Assembly: GCA_029261965.1 (NCBI GenBank)
Contig: JAJDAH010000049.1
Location: 1 to 53,829 of the forward strand
Length of the DNA stretch: 53,829 nucleotides
Reading direction: 5' to 3'
Source of the DNA: Polyangiaceae bacterium
GTDB taxonomy: Bacteria; Myxococcota_A; Polyangia; Polyangiales; Polyangiaceae
Below are positions 10,241 to 18,584 of this stretch, in pieces (positions within the stretch are counted from its first letter, which is position 1; each line of letters opens with the position of its first letter). Below the pieces are notes generated by a model. The model had not been told where the DNA came from and did no database searches. It was given only the letters and a program-made list of their open reading frames with translations. The position numbers and the translations under genes were made by a program.

Positions 10241-10420
10241 TTAGCCGTGTCCGGGATTCGTCGTCGTGGCGTCACCAGCTGCGGGCTTCCGCAGGGACAC
10301 CGTGCCGAAGAAGATTCCGAGAGCGAGCCCGATGACCGCAAGCTGCGCCCCAACAGTCCCGCTGGCGAGGAGGAAGACAATCGGAATGGCGGCGAGCAGG
10401 TACCAGGGATTGGGCTTCAT
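10241..10420 (-). CDS. Small two-helix membrane protein (59 aa)
   Basis: MKPNPWYLLAAIPIVFLLAS followed by a second hydrophobic helix makes a predicted transmembrane hairpin, then a short polar tail. I chose ATG 10420 because AGGAG sits exactly 6 bp upstream of it; an upstream in-frame ATG at 10426 overlaps that Shine-Dalgarno, and the 71-residue version from 10456 has none. The family is unknown. It lies just upstream of the TIGR04552-type gene on the same strand, and may be co-transcribed with it. Confidence 0.55.
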   Translation of the reverse strand: MKPNPWYLLAAIPIVFLLASGTVGAQLAVIGLALGIFFGTVSLRKPAAGDATTTNPGHG

Positions 10421-10898
10421 CGACATCTCCTGCGAAAAGGGCTGGCTCGGGGCCATCGGCGCCCGTCGAGGGACCGATGTAGGATAAGGTAGGTTTAGGT
10501 AGGAGAGTGTGGCACAAGCCGTGACAGCGGGGCAATCATTACCCCGCCGCGGCCGGCTTCTTCAAGTGGGTCGTTAAGACCGTGACCACGATTCCAGAAA
10601 TCCCCGGTGACTCCAACGGGTTGCCGACGATCATCCCGATGGGCCTGAGCTCTGATCGCAATCGTCGCCGAAAAATCAAGCCACAATGTTTTCAAGATCC
10701 GGCCATCTTCGAGGACCGGGCATGAAATGGCGGCTGCTTGATTCTGCGACGAAGGGTTGCGGGGCCGTCTGCTCGACGATCGTTGCCCTGCGAATGCCTG
10801 CGATATGGCGGGGGTGGCTTGGTCCCGCTCGGCTCGGCCGCAGGGCCGCCCGAGGCGATGCCCTTTGTGAGACGGCGGCCCGTGATAATTTGCGCGCT
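10421..10898. other. Intergenic stretch without a supported gene
   Basis: About 480 bp between the minus-strand small membrane protein and the plus-strand lipoprotein. Overlapping reading frames exist on both strands but show no protein-like composition, no signal peptide and no good ribosome binding site. The stretch TAGGATAAGGTAGGTTTAGG near 10483-10502 is locally less GC-rich and may hold promoter elements of either divergent unit. I see no clear hairpin-plus-T terminator. Confidence 0.4.
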
Positions 10899-11378
10899 GT
10901 GCGTGGCCCCAAGATGCTCGCCGTCGTCGCCGTCGTGGTGATCGCGGGCTGTGAAACCATCGAACCGGGGCCGGATTTCCAGCAAGCCGAGGTGGTCTTC
11001 GACGAGAATTTCTTCTACTGCCGCGTCGAACCCGTGTTGTTCAATTCCGGCTGTGGACCTGGCGATCCCGCCATGGGGGATGCGGCCAACGGTTGTCACT
11101 TCAACGTGACGACGTTTCGCCTCACCGACTACCGCGCCGGTGGCACGCCTCTCGTGGCGGACAGCTGCGGCGGCGGCGTCGTACCAGGGGTGACCCCACC
11201 CGCCGGCGCGCAAGCGAACTACCAGAGCGCGCAATTGAACATGAGGCGAGATCCGGACATGGCGCCGCTGTTTCTGCGACCGACCGAAATCGCCGAGCAT
11301 CCGCGGCAGATTTTCCCCCAAGTGAGCCCGGAGACGGACGTGATCCGCGAATGGGCAACCCGGTTCTCGAGTCAATGA
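10899..11378 (+). CDS. Lipoprotein with cytochrome-like C-x13-CH motif
   Basis: A 159-aa protein from GTG 10899 (MRGPKMLAVVAVVVIAGC): a short basic n-region, a hydrophobic core and the lipobox VIAGC at Cys 18. ATG 10914 is the alternative start but would lose the basic residues. In the mature part Cys 52 and Cys 66-His 67 are separated by 13 residues (GCGPGDPAMGDAANGCHF) in a context like c-type cytochrome CxxCH loops, preceded by FYCRVEPVLFN, as in 'VxPIL' cytochromes. Haem binding is only a possibility. Its stop overlaps the next start (ATGA, 11375-11378). Confidence 0.6.
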   Translation: MRGPKMLAVVAVVVIAGCETIEPGPDFQQAEVVFDENFFYCRVEPVLFNSGCGPGDPAMGDAANGCHFNVTTFRLTDYRAGGTPLVADSCGGGVVPGVTPPAGAQANYQSAQLNMRRDPDMAPLFLRPTEIAEHPRQIFPQVSPETDVIREWATRFSSQ

Positions 11379-12139
11379 AGCGCCGAATTGCAGCGGCCAT
11401 TCTGAGTCTTTCTGCCGTCACGACACCGGCGTGGGCGCAGGAAGAAGATGTGCCCGACGTCGACGCGTTTGCACGGGTCATCGTCGGCGAAACCGAGCTC
11501 AGATCCGGTCCGGGTGTCTCCCATCGCGTCGTCAGCCGGGCCTCTCGAGGCGACACGCTGTTCATCCGTGGCCGTGAAGGTTCTGGATTTTGGCTTCAGG
11601 TTTCGCTTCCCGACGGCCGCACGGCATATGTGCTCGGCGATACGGTCGAGCCGATCGGCTTTGAGGAAGACGAGGTCGATCGCCCGAAGAAGCCCGGTTT
11701 TTTCGCACCGCCTGCGCTCGAAGAAGCGAATGCCGGATTCGCTTTGCTGGGCGGCATCTACCGCGAGAACGGCTACATCGAAGCCAAGATCGGCTGGGTC
11801 ATCGCACCGCCGATCGCGCTCGAACCCTACGTCGGCATCGCGCAGAACACCGACGGTCGCACCATCATCGTCGGAGGTGGGGGGACCCTGAGCTTGTTTC
11901 CCGATTGGCCGGCCACGCCGTACGTTCACATCGGCGGCGGGGGCCTGTTCCTCGATTCATCCGACGAGTTCATCGTCGAGGACCAGGAGTTCTTTCATGC
12001 CCGTGCCGGTGGCGGGCTTCTCGTCAGCTTGCGCTGGCGCATATTGGTGAGGCTCGAGGTGATGAACGTGACGCGCTTCACCCAGGAGCGATATGCGAAT
12101 TTTCAGTCCTACACGGGCGGTTTCGGAACCTATTTCTGA
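11375..12139 (+). CDS. Secreted SH3-domain protein with C-terminal beta-barrel-like region
   Basis: A 254-aa exported protein. The signal peptide MKRRIAAAILSLSAVTTPAWAQ is cleaved after AWA. Residues about 32-95 form a bacterial SH3 domain (ETELRSGPGVSHRVVSR, then a W-L-Q-V strand and GRTAYVLGD), a module that usually binds cell-wall peptides or mediates periplasmic contacts. Residues about 120-254 have alternating hydrophobic/Gly strands and end in an aromatic (TYF), as expected for an outer-membrane beta-barrel. Coupled to the upstream lipoprotein by an ATGA overlap and followed closely by DUF4266 and DUF3570 genes. Confidence 0.75.
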   Translation: MKRRIAAAILSLSAVTTPAWAQEEDVPDVDAFARVIVGETELRSGPGVSHRVVSRASRGDTLFIRGREGSGFWLQVSLPDGRTAYVLGDTVEPIGFEEDEVDRPKKPGFFAPPALEEANAGFALLGGIYRENGYIEAKIGWVIAPPIALEPYVGIAQNTDGRTIIVGGGGTLSLFPDWPATPYVHIGGGGLFLDSSDEFIVEDQEFFHARAGGGLLVSLRWRILVRLEVMNVTRFTQERYANFQSYTGGFGTYF

Positions 12140-12169
12140 CGGGCGAATGGTGTAGAGATGGAGACAAAG

Positions 12170-12391
12170 ATGGCGTCAAGACTGCGGGTGTTGCTCCTTG
12201 TGGGGGCGACCCTTCCGATGGCGGTGGGCTGCGTCACCGTTCGTCCCGAAGAGCGAGCCATTCTGGCTGATCCCGTCATGCAGTTCGACGGTGACCCGCG
12301 CGAAGCGGCAGCGACTCAGCACGTCATCGAGAATCGCGAAGGCTCCTACGGTGGACGCACGGTTCGTGGAGGCGGCTGCGGCTGCAACTGA
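12170..12391 (+). CDS. DUF4266 lipoprotein
   Basis: A 73-aa lipoprotein, MASRLRVLLLVGATLPMAVGC, with lipobox AVGC. The mature part contains VRPEERAILADPVMQFD and ends in GGGCGCN, the hallmark of DUF4266. GGAGA lies about 7 bp before ATG 12170; an in-frame ATG at 12158 would add MET-K. DUF4266 genes usually neighbour DUF3570 genes, as here: its stop overlaps the next start by one base (TGATG). The role of the pair is unknown; it is thought of as an envelope or outer-membrane system. Confidence 0.88.
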   Translation: MASRLRVLLLVGATLPMAVGCVTVRPEERAILADPVMQFDGDPREAAATQHVIENREGSYGGRTVRGGGCGCN

Positions 12392-13674
12392 TGCACCGAG
12401 CGGTCGACCGACGAGCTAGGCAGCGCGGCGCGAGGGCCGTGCTTGCCCACGTGCTCTCCATGCTGGCGCTCGTCGCGACGGTGCTCGTGGGATCTCTCGC
12501 TCACGCCCAGGTGGCCGACTTCGACGTCCGATCGACCCTGTTTCTCGAACCCTCGCCGGATAGCGACATGACGGTATTCACGCCGTCCGCCAGCGTGTCG
12601 GTCACGCCTTGGGATTTTCTGACGTTGGACGCCGGGTGGGAAGCGGACATCGTCAGCGGCGCGACCGAGGCGGTCAAGGCTGGGAGTGTCCAGCCAAATC
12701 CGGACATCGTGACGACCGCGAGCATCACGGACTTTCGAAACGTCGTGAGTGGCGGGTTCACGATCCGACGCGAGCAAACGACGTTCAGCGCGGCGTATTC
12801 GTGGGGCGACGAGAGCGACTATCGGTCGCAGGCCATCACCATTTCCGCCGGCGCCGACTTCTTTCAGCGGAACACGCAGCTCGTGCTTTCCTACTCACAC
12901 GCCTTCGACGAGGTCTGTAACGCTGGTTACGCGGACTCTCTCAGCCCGACTCTCCGTCAACCCCTCGACAGCTCCACCGACTGCTTCAAGAACGTCGACA
13001 ATCGGCGGGTCGACGACGTCGATCAGGACAACTTTCAAGGAGCTTGGACGCAGGCGTGGTCGCCGGTCTTCACGACCCAAGTCGTGCTCACGGGTTCGAT
13101 TCAGAACGGCTTTCTGGGCAATCCCTATCGAGCCGTGGTGATCGGACCCACCGGCGAAACCGCCCAAGAAAACCATCCGAACGACCGCGGGCGCGCGGCG
13201 GGCGCGGTCCGCGCGCGCCTGTACGTCAAGCCCATCAAGACGGCATTCGGCGTCGGTGGTCGCATCTATCGCGATACGTGGGACCTCACGAGCGGCACCG
13301 CGGAGGTCGAAGCCGAGCGCTACATGCTCGAATGGCTGAGGTTGAGGATCCGTGGCCGGTACTACCAGCAGTCGGAGACGCTCTTCTGGAGCGATGACTA
13401 CACCGGCGGAGAGCCGGACTTTGGTCCGCGTGGACAGTACTGGACTGGTGATCGCGAATTGTCCCCGCTCAGCTCGATTTCGCTCGGTGGGCGGGTGATG
13501 GCGTCCTGGCGCGGCGCGAAGGGCGACCGTATTGCCGGTATGTTCCTCGAGTTTCAAGCCGGCGGCGGTTTCGATTTCGTCGTCACGAATCTCGAGGAGT
13601 TCACCTGGGCGGGCAGAACGCCCAACGACACGACCGCACTTGTGACTCAGCTGAACGTGACAGCGCTTTTCTGA
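12391..13674 (+). CDS. DUF3570 outer-membrane beta-barrel protein
   Basis: A 427-aa protein with an Arg-rich n-region and a signal peptide ending at SLAHAQ (about residue 39). The mature part is alternating amphipathic strands (VSVTPWDFLTLDAGWEADIV, FTIRREQTTFSAAYSWG) and ends in the aromatic LNVTALF typical of outer-membrane barrels. Length and sequence style fit DUF3570, whose members normally follow a DUF4266 lipoprotein. It is the last gene of a four-gene overlapping operon (10899-13674) and faces the convergent FHA-sigma54 activator. Confidence 0.85.
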   Translation: MHRAVDRRARQRGARAVLAHVLSMLALVATVLVGSLAHAQVADFDVRSTLFLEPSPDSDMTVFTPSASVSVTPWDFLTLDAGWEADIVSGATEAVKAGSVQPNPDIVTTASITDFRNVVSGGFTIRREQTTFSAAYSWGDESDYRSQAITISAGADFFQRNTQLVLSYSHAFDEVCNAGYADSLSPTLRQPLDSSTDCFKNVDNRRVDDVDQDNFQGAWTQAWSPVFTTQVVLTGSIQNGFLGNPYRAVVIGPTGETAQENHPNDRGRAAGAVRARLYVKPIKTAFGVGGRIYRDTWDLTSGTAEVEAERYMLEWLRLRIRGRYYQQSETLFWSDDYTGGEPDFGPRGQYWTGDRELSPLSSISLGGRVMASWRGAKGDRIAGMFLEFQAGGGFDFVVTNLEEFTWAGRTPNDTTALVTQLNVTALF

Positions 13675-13735
13675 GCGGCGCCACCGGAAGCGTCGTCTGC
13701 CCGACCGGGCGCGTTGTCGCGGTTGCCGCCAGAGG

Positions 13736-15097
<1,362 letters not shown>

Positions 15098-15171
15098 AGG
15101 CGGGCTCTCTGGCTTCTCGGCTGTTTCTGCTGGCGAACAAGAGTCCGCAGCACTTCCGGGTTAGTTCCGGC

Positions 15172-15564
15172 TCACTCGGGCAGCAAGGGGACGACCGTTT
15201 CGTCCCCGGTGAGCGTAACGCGGCGAGAATACGTGGTCTCGGGGTCACCTCTCTCGCCCCGCAGGCGGATGGCGAGGGAGTAGTCACCGTTCGGAGACGA
15301 GAATTGGTGGCGCACGTGGCGGGGAGCGCGCTCGCGGAAAGTCAGCTTCACGCCACCCAGGGGCTCGCCGTGTCCCTCGCGGGTCCAACTCGCGTCCAGC
15401 TCGGTCACGGTTCGTTCGACTCGAAAAACGAGAGTCTGTTCCCTTGGCAGCTCCCGGAGCACGAGCGAAATGCAGAGCGCGAGCCCACCGAAGAAGAGCA
15501 CGCGAAGCGCGATCGGCCGCCAGGCGAAAGGTCTGTCCGCATTTTCATCGCCGGCTGGTGACAC
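15172..15564 (-). CDS. Small membrane-anchored hypothetical protein
   Basis: A 130-aa protein with a single N-terminal TM helix at about 18-36 (IALRVLFFGGLALCISLVLR) after a charged n-region. A mostly beta domain follows that contains LTFRERAPRHVRHQFSSPNG and a C-terminal RRVTLTGDETVVPLLPE. I recognise no family. It begins 9 bp after the cytochrome c lipoprotein gene and precedes the FHA-sigma54 gene by about 75 bp, so it is likely in the same minus-strand transcript as the cytochrome. Confidence 0.6.
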   Translation of the reverse strand: MSPAGDENADRPFAWRPIALRVLFFGGLALCISLVLRELPREQTLVFRVERTVTELDASWTREGHGEPLGGVKLTFRERAPRHVRHQFSSPNGDYSLAIRLRGERGDPETTYSRRVTLTGDETVVPLLPE

Positions 15565-15573
15565 GGCCGCGCT

Positions 15574-16113
15574 TCAGTCTGCCGGGGTCGAATCCGCCTG
15601 GCTGTCGGTCGACGAGTCGTTCGCACCGCCATCGTTCGGTGTCGCGCCAGCGTCACGCGGGGCGAGGCGCGCCAGGTTGAAGAGTCGGATGAGCTTGACC
15701 AGCCCGGTGACGGTCTTCTCTGGAAGGTCGAAAGCCGGCATGGCGTTTTTCCCTCGGCGAATCGATTCGGCGATTCTTTCGTCCGTCACCGAACGCTGCC
15801 ATGCGGGATCGGCGAGACTTTGCGCGCGCACCATCGGGCCTTGGGGACCGTCGCCTCGGCCCACGCGCCCGTGGCACTTCGCGCAGTTTCGTGTCCACGT
15901 GATGACGGTGACGTCGTCGAGACCGGGCTGAGGCGCGGCCTGCGCGGCCGCGGCGTCGCCAGTGGCAACCTGTGCGCGGTTCGGCACCGATGTGTTTTCG
16001 TGATCGGATGTTTTCCACTCGCGCAAGTCCGGCGCGGTCGGCTCACACGCGAGCACCGCTAGAAGCGCCGCGCAAAGGACTCCGGCGCTGCTCGCCCGTC
16101 GCTGGCGCTTCAT
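15574..16113 (-). CDS. Monohaem cytochrome c lipoprotein
   Basis: A 179-aa protein. ATG 16113 gives MKRQRRASS, a basic n-region and a lipobox (LAVLAC at 23); a GTG at 16134 would add seven residues. The haem site is CAKCH at about 77-81, and Met of NAMPAF (about 125) is the likely axial ligand, the typical class I cytochrome c layout. A disordered C-terminal tail rich in Asp/Ser/Ala follows. It probably carries electrons at the periplasmic face of the envelope; the partner is not identifiable. It lies downstream of the OmpA gene terminator on the same strand. Confidence 0.82.
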   Translation of the reverse strand: MKRQRRASSAGVLCAALLAVLACEPTAPDLREWKTSDHENTSVPNRAQVATGDAAAAQAAPQPGLDDVTVITWTRNCAKCHGRVGRGDGPQGPMVRAQSLADPAWQRSVTDERIAESIRRGKNAMPAFDLPEKTVTGLVKLIRLFNLARLAPRDAGATPNDGGANDSSTDSQADSTPAD

Positions 16114-16155
16114 GTGGCGTCGGGGGCTTGTCACGGGTGACCTTCTACCAGGCTC

Positions 16156-16196
16156 ACAAAAACACGCGAGCCGGCGGGCTTTTGGCCCACCGGCTC
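16156..16196 (-). terminator. Intrinsic terminator after the OmpA gene
   Basis: On the minus strand a GC-rich hairpin (arms 16168-16179 and 16185-16196, GAGCCGG/CCGGCTC plus GGGC/GCCC with one mismatch, five-base loop) is followed by a T-rich stretch at 16163-16157. It lies 25-60 bp beyond the stop of the OmpA lipoprotein gene, a standard factor-independent terminator. It separates that gene from the cytochrome c gene. Confidence 0.75.
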
Positions 16197-16221
16197 GGCG
16201 CGAATCGCCTCGGGACGGCGA

Positions 16222-16839
16222 CTACTTGAACACCTTTCCGCCGCGGGTCGGGTCCATTCCCATGAATTTGTTGCCGTCGAGCATCGCGATGTGGAACTCG
16301 GTGCGTCGGTTCTGCGCTCGGCCAGCTTCGGCGGCGTTGTCGGCGATGGGGCGGGTCTCACCGAATCCGGCGGCGAGCACGCGCTCTTCTTTTTCGCCCT
16401 TTTCGATGAGCCATCTCTTTATGGTCAGCGCTCGTTGCCCAGACAACTCGAGATTCGCCGCGGGCTTGCCCACGTTGTCGGTGTGTCCCTCGACGCGGAT
16501 TTGCGTCACTCGCGGGGTGTCGTCGAGGTACTGCTTGAGCTGCGTGAGCACTTCCTCGCTGCCGCCGCCGGCTTTGAGCGTCGCCTTGCCGGTGTCGAAC
16601 ACGATGTTGCCGGGGATTGAGATCTTGCCCTTGTCGACCGTGACCTTGCTGGCTTCCTTCACGGCCGGCTTCTCTTTCGGCGGCTCTTCAGCGGTCGGCG
16701 CAGGCGGCGGAGGGGGCGGAGGGGGCGGAGGAGCTTCTTCGCCCTCACCAGTCTTGGCTTCGCCGCCCGCGTGAACGACGCATCCCGCGGATACCGGGAG
16801 AGCCAGAGCCAAAGTTACAATCAATGCCTTACGAATCAT
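16222..16839 (-). CDS. OmpA/Pal-type lipoprotein
   Basis: A 205-aa protein: signal peptide MIRKALIVTLALALPVSAGC with lipobox, then a Pro-rich spacer of ten consecutive Pro, then an OmpA C-terminal domain (about 75-195). The peptidoglycan-binding core is visible: FDTGKATLK, RVEGHTDNVG, NLELSGQRALTIKRWLI and ETRPIADNAAEAGRAQNRRTEFHI (the GHTDN and NRR motifs that bind diaminopimelate). It tethers the outer membrane to peptidoglycan. AGGAG about 5 bp before ATG 16839 supports the start. Confidence 0.9.
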   Translation of the reverse strand: MIRKALIVTLALALPVSAGCVVHAGGEAKTGEGEEAPPPPPPPPPPAPTAEEPPKEKPAVKEASKVTVDKGKISIPGNIVFDTGKATLKAGGGSEEVLTQLKQYLDDTPRVTQIRVEGHTDNVGKPAANLELSGQRALTIKRWLIEKGEKEERVLAAGFGETRPIADNAAEAGRAQNRRTEFHIAMLDGNKFMGMDPTRGGKVFK

Positions 16840-17199
16840 TTTCCGCTCCTGTTTGTGGTGGTCGGGCTCCGTCTAGACACCCATGGGCTCAGTTGGACTG
16901 ACCGAACCGTTGTCCCCAGCGGCTCCAGCGGTAGTCCAACTCGATCGGCGTTAGCAAGGTCCGCGTGCGGAACCCTCCCTACGAAAAGCAACCGGCAGTG
17001 GGACGGGTCCCTCGGGCGTAATGTTCACTCCACCATGAGACGGCGGTCGAGAAAACCAAAAAACATCAGTCATTTCGAATGTTTTCAGGCTGGGGAGTTT
17101 TCCCGGCTTCGGTGAGTAGCACGCCTCCCTTCGACGCCTAGGGGGCGCCGAAGGGCTCAGATTTCGCCCACTTCTTTGCTCGGCGTTCCGACCAGGGGG
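16840..17199. other. Intergenic stretch without a supported gene
   Basis: About 360 bp upstream of the OmpA gene and downstream of the large lipoprotein (both on the minus strand). It should hold the OmpA promoter and possibly a terminator for the lipoprotein gene. A locally AT-rich patch around 17047-17095 (AACATCAGTCATTTCGAATG) is the best promoter candidate. No reading frame has protein-like features. Confidence 0.4.
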
Positions 17200-18375
17200 T
17201 CAGTTCGTCGTGGCGCAGGGGTCGGGCGACGGTGGCAGCTCAGGAGCCACAGCGCCCAGCTGAACCTCCTGCATATTGAAGCCGAGGCCGATGCTGATGC
17301 CGTCGCAAGTCGCGCCAGCGGCGTTCGAGCCGTCGGCCATCAGGTCGCTCGCGACGCGAATCTGCTGCGCAATGGCGTCGAACGTCATGCCGTCACACAG
17401 CGAGACGTCGATTGAGCCAGCGACGCGGCGCAAGCTGTCGATGAGCTCTTCAGTCACGAGCACGCCGGCGATCGTGCCGTTCGTGCCGGTTGCCGGCGAG
17501 CCGGACCGGTCGATGTCGACCGCCATGACGGCGTTCTTGATGTCGAGCACGAGCTCCACCCCCGAAATCGCGATGGTCAGCCGAATGGTGCCTTTGCTCC
17601 CGCTCACCCACTGGTCGTCGACCATGTAAGCCATCGGGAAGGTGACCTTCGGATCGGTGATGTCGCCGTTGTTCAACAACTCGAACTGCGACGGCCAGAC
17701 GTCGGAGCCGTCGAACGCGGGCGCCATGCCCAGCATGCCTCCGCCATGAAGCTCGGTGTCGATGCCCGTTTGAGTCGACTCTGGTCCGGGGTTCAACATG
17801 TGCAGCATCAACGTGAACTCGCCGTTTCGGATCGAGTCGTTGAGGGTCATGCCCGCGCCAGCAGCGACGCTGTTGATGATGGGGATCAACCCGGCTCCGA
17901 ACGAGTTGTCGATGCCCATGTCGCCGTCGGTCTTCACGTTGGCGGGGTTGGCTCCGGTGACCGGAGTGCAGTGGTTCGCGCCGTTGGGGGTGGAAATGAT
18001 GCCGTCGACGTTGAAGCCGATGCTCTTCCAAGCGTTCGCGTCCACCGCGCCGGTCGCCGGGTTCGTGTCTCCGATGAAGAGCTCGGAAATGGCCATCGTC
18101 AACGGGGTCGTCCCGCTCGCGGTGGGACTGCCCGGATCCGGTGGCGGGTTGGCGCCGGGCTCCACCGGGTCGTTGTTCCCCGTTCCGCCGCCCATGCCGG
18201 CTGCACCGCCGGCGCTCGTGCCGGCCGAACCGCCCGCCGAAGTTGCTCCGGTTCCGCCGGTCGCGGCGCCTCCGGTTCCGTCGTCGCTGCTGCCGCTGCC
18301 GCCGCACGCACCGATTCCCGAAAACAACAGCGGAGCAGCGATGAGAGCGCCCAGTCCAAGATTTCTATGAAGCAT
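17200..18375 (-). CDS. Large putative lipoprotein with Gly/Thr-rich linker
   Basis: 391 residues from ATG 18375, which has CAGGAGAG about 6 bp upstream. Signal peptide and lipobox: LLFSGIGAC (about residue 22), then GGSGSSDDGTGGAATGGTGA linker sequence. The mature region contains long beta-like segments (TTPLTMAISELFIGDTNPAT, GDMGIDNSFGAGLIPIINSV) and ends with three widely spaced Cys. I do not recognise the family; it is similar in style to the lipoprotein at 3043-4107. It is divergent from dnaE. Confidence 0.7.
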   Translation of the reverse strand: MLHRNLGLGALIAAPLLFSGIGACGGSGSSDDGTGGAATGGTGATSAGGSAGTSAGGAAGMGGGTGNNDPVEPGANPPPDPGSPTASGTTPLTMAISELFIGDTNPATGAVDANAWKSIGFNVDGIISTPNGANHCTPVTGANPANVKTDGDMGIDNSFGAGLIPIINSVAAGAGMTLNDSIRNGEFTLMLHMLNPGPESTQTGIDTELHGGGMLGMAPAFDGSDVWPSQFELLNNGDITDPKVTFPMAYMVDDQWVSGSKGTIRLTIAISGVELVLDIKNAVMAVDIDRSGSPATGTNGTIAGVLVTEELIDSLRRVAGSIDVSLCDGMTFDAIAQQIRVASDLMADGSNAAGATCDGISIGLGFNMQEVQLGAVAPELPPSPDPCATTN

Positions 18376-18584
18376 TTGAATCTCTCCTGAAAAGACAAAG
18401 CGATGCAGGGACCCGGCGGTAGATGCGCCTCGCGCGCGTTCGCCGTCCCCGACGCGACCGTCGTTAGGGCGCATCCTAGCGGGAAACGCCTCCGGCGCAA
18501 GACTCGGGGAGTGGACCTAGGGGGGGGCCCCGGCCGCTCGCCCGAGGGCTCGACGCCCACCGGGCGGGAGGTTAACGAAGCCTC

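Noticed and set aside
10510-10530. Sigma-54 -24/-12 promoter near TGGCAC
   Set aside because: No TTGC-type -12 element at the correct spacing.
10692-11375. 227-aa minus frame opposite the C-x13-CH lipoprotein
   Set aside because: Antisense frame with no signal or domain; plus frame has a lipoprotein signal and overlaps the next gene.
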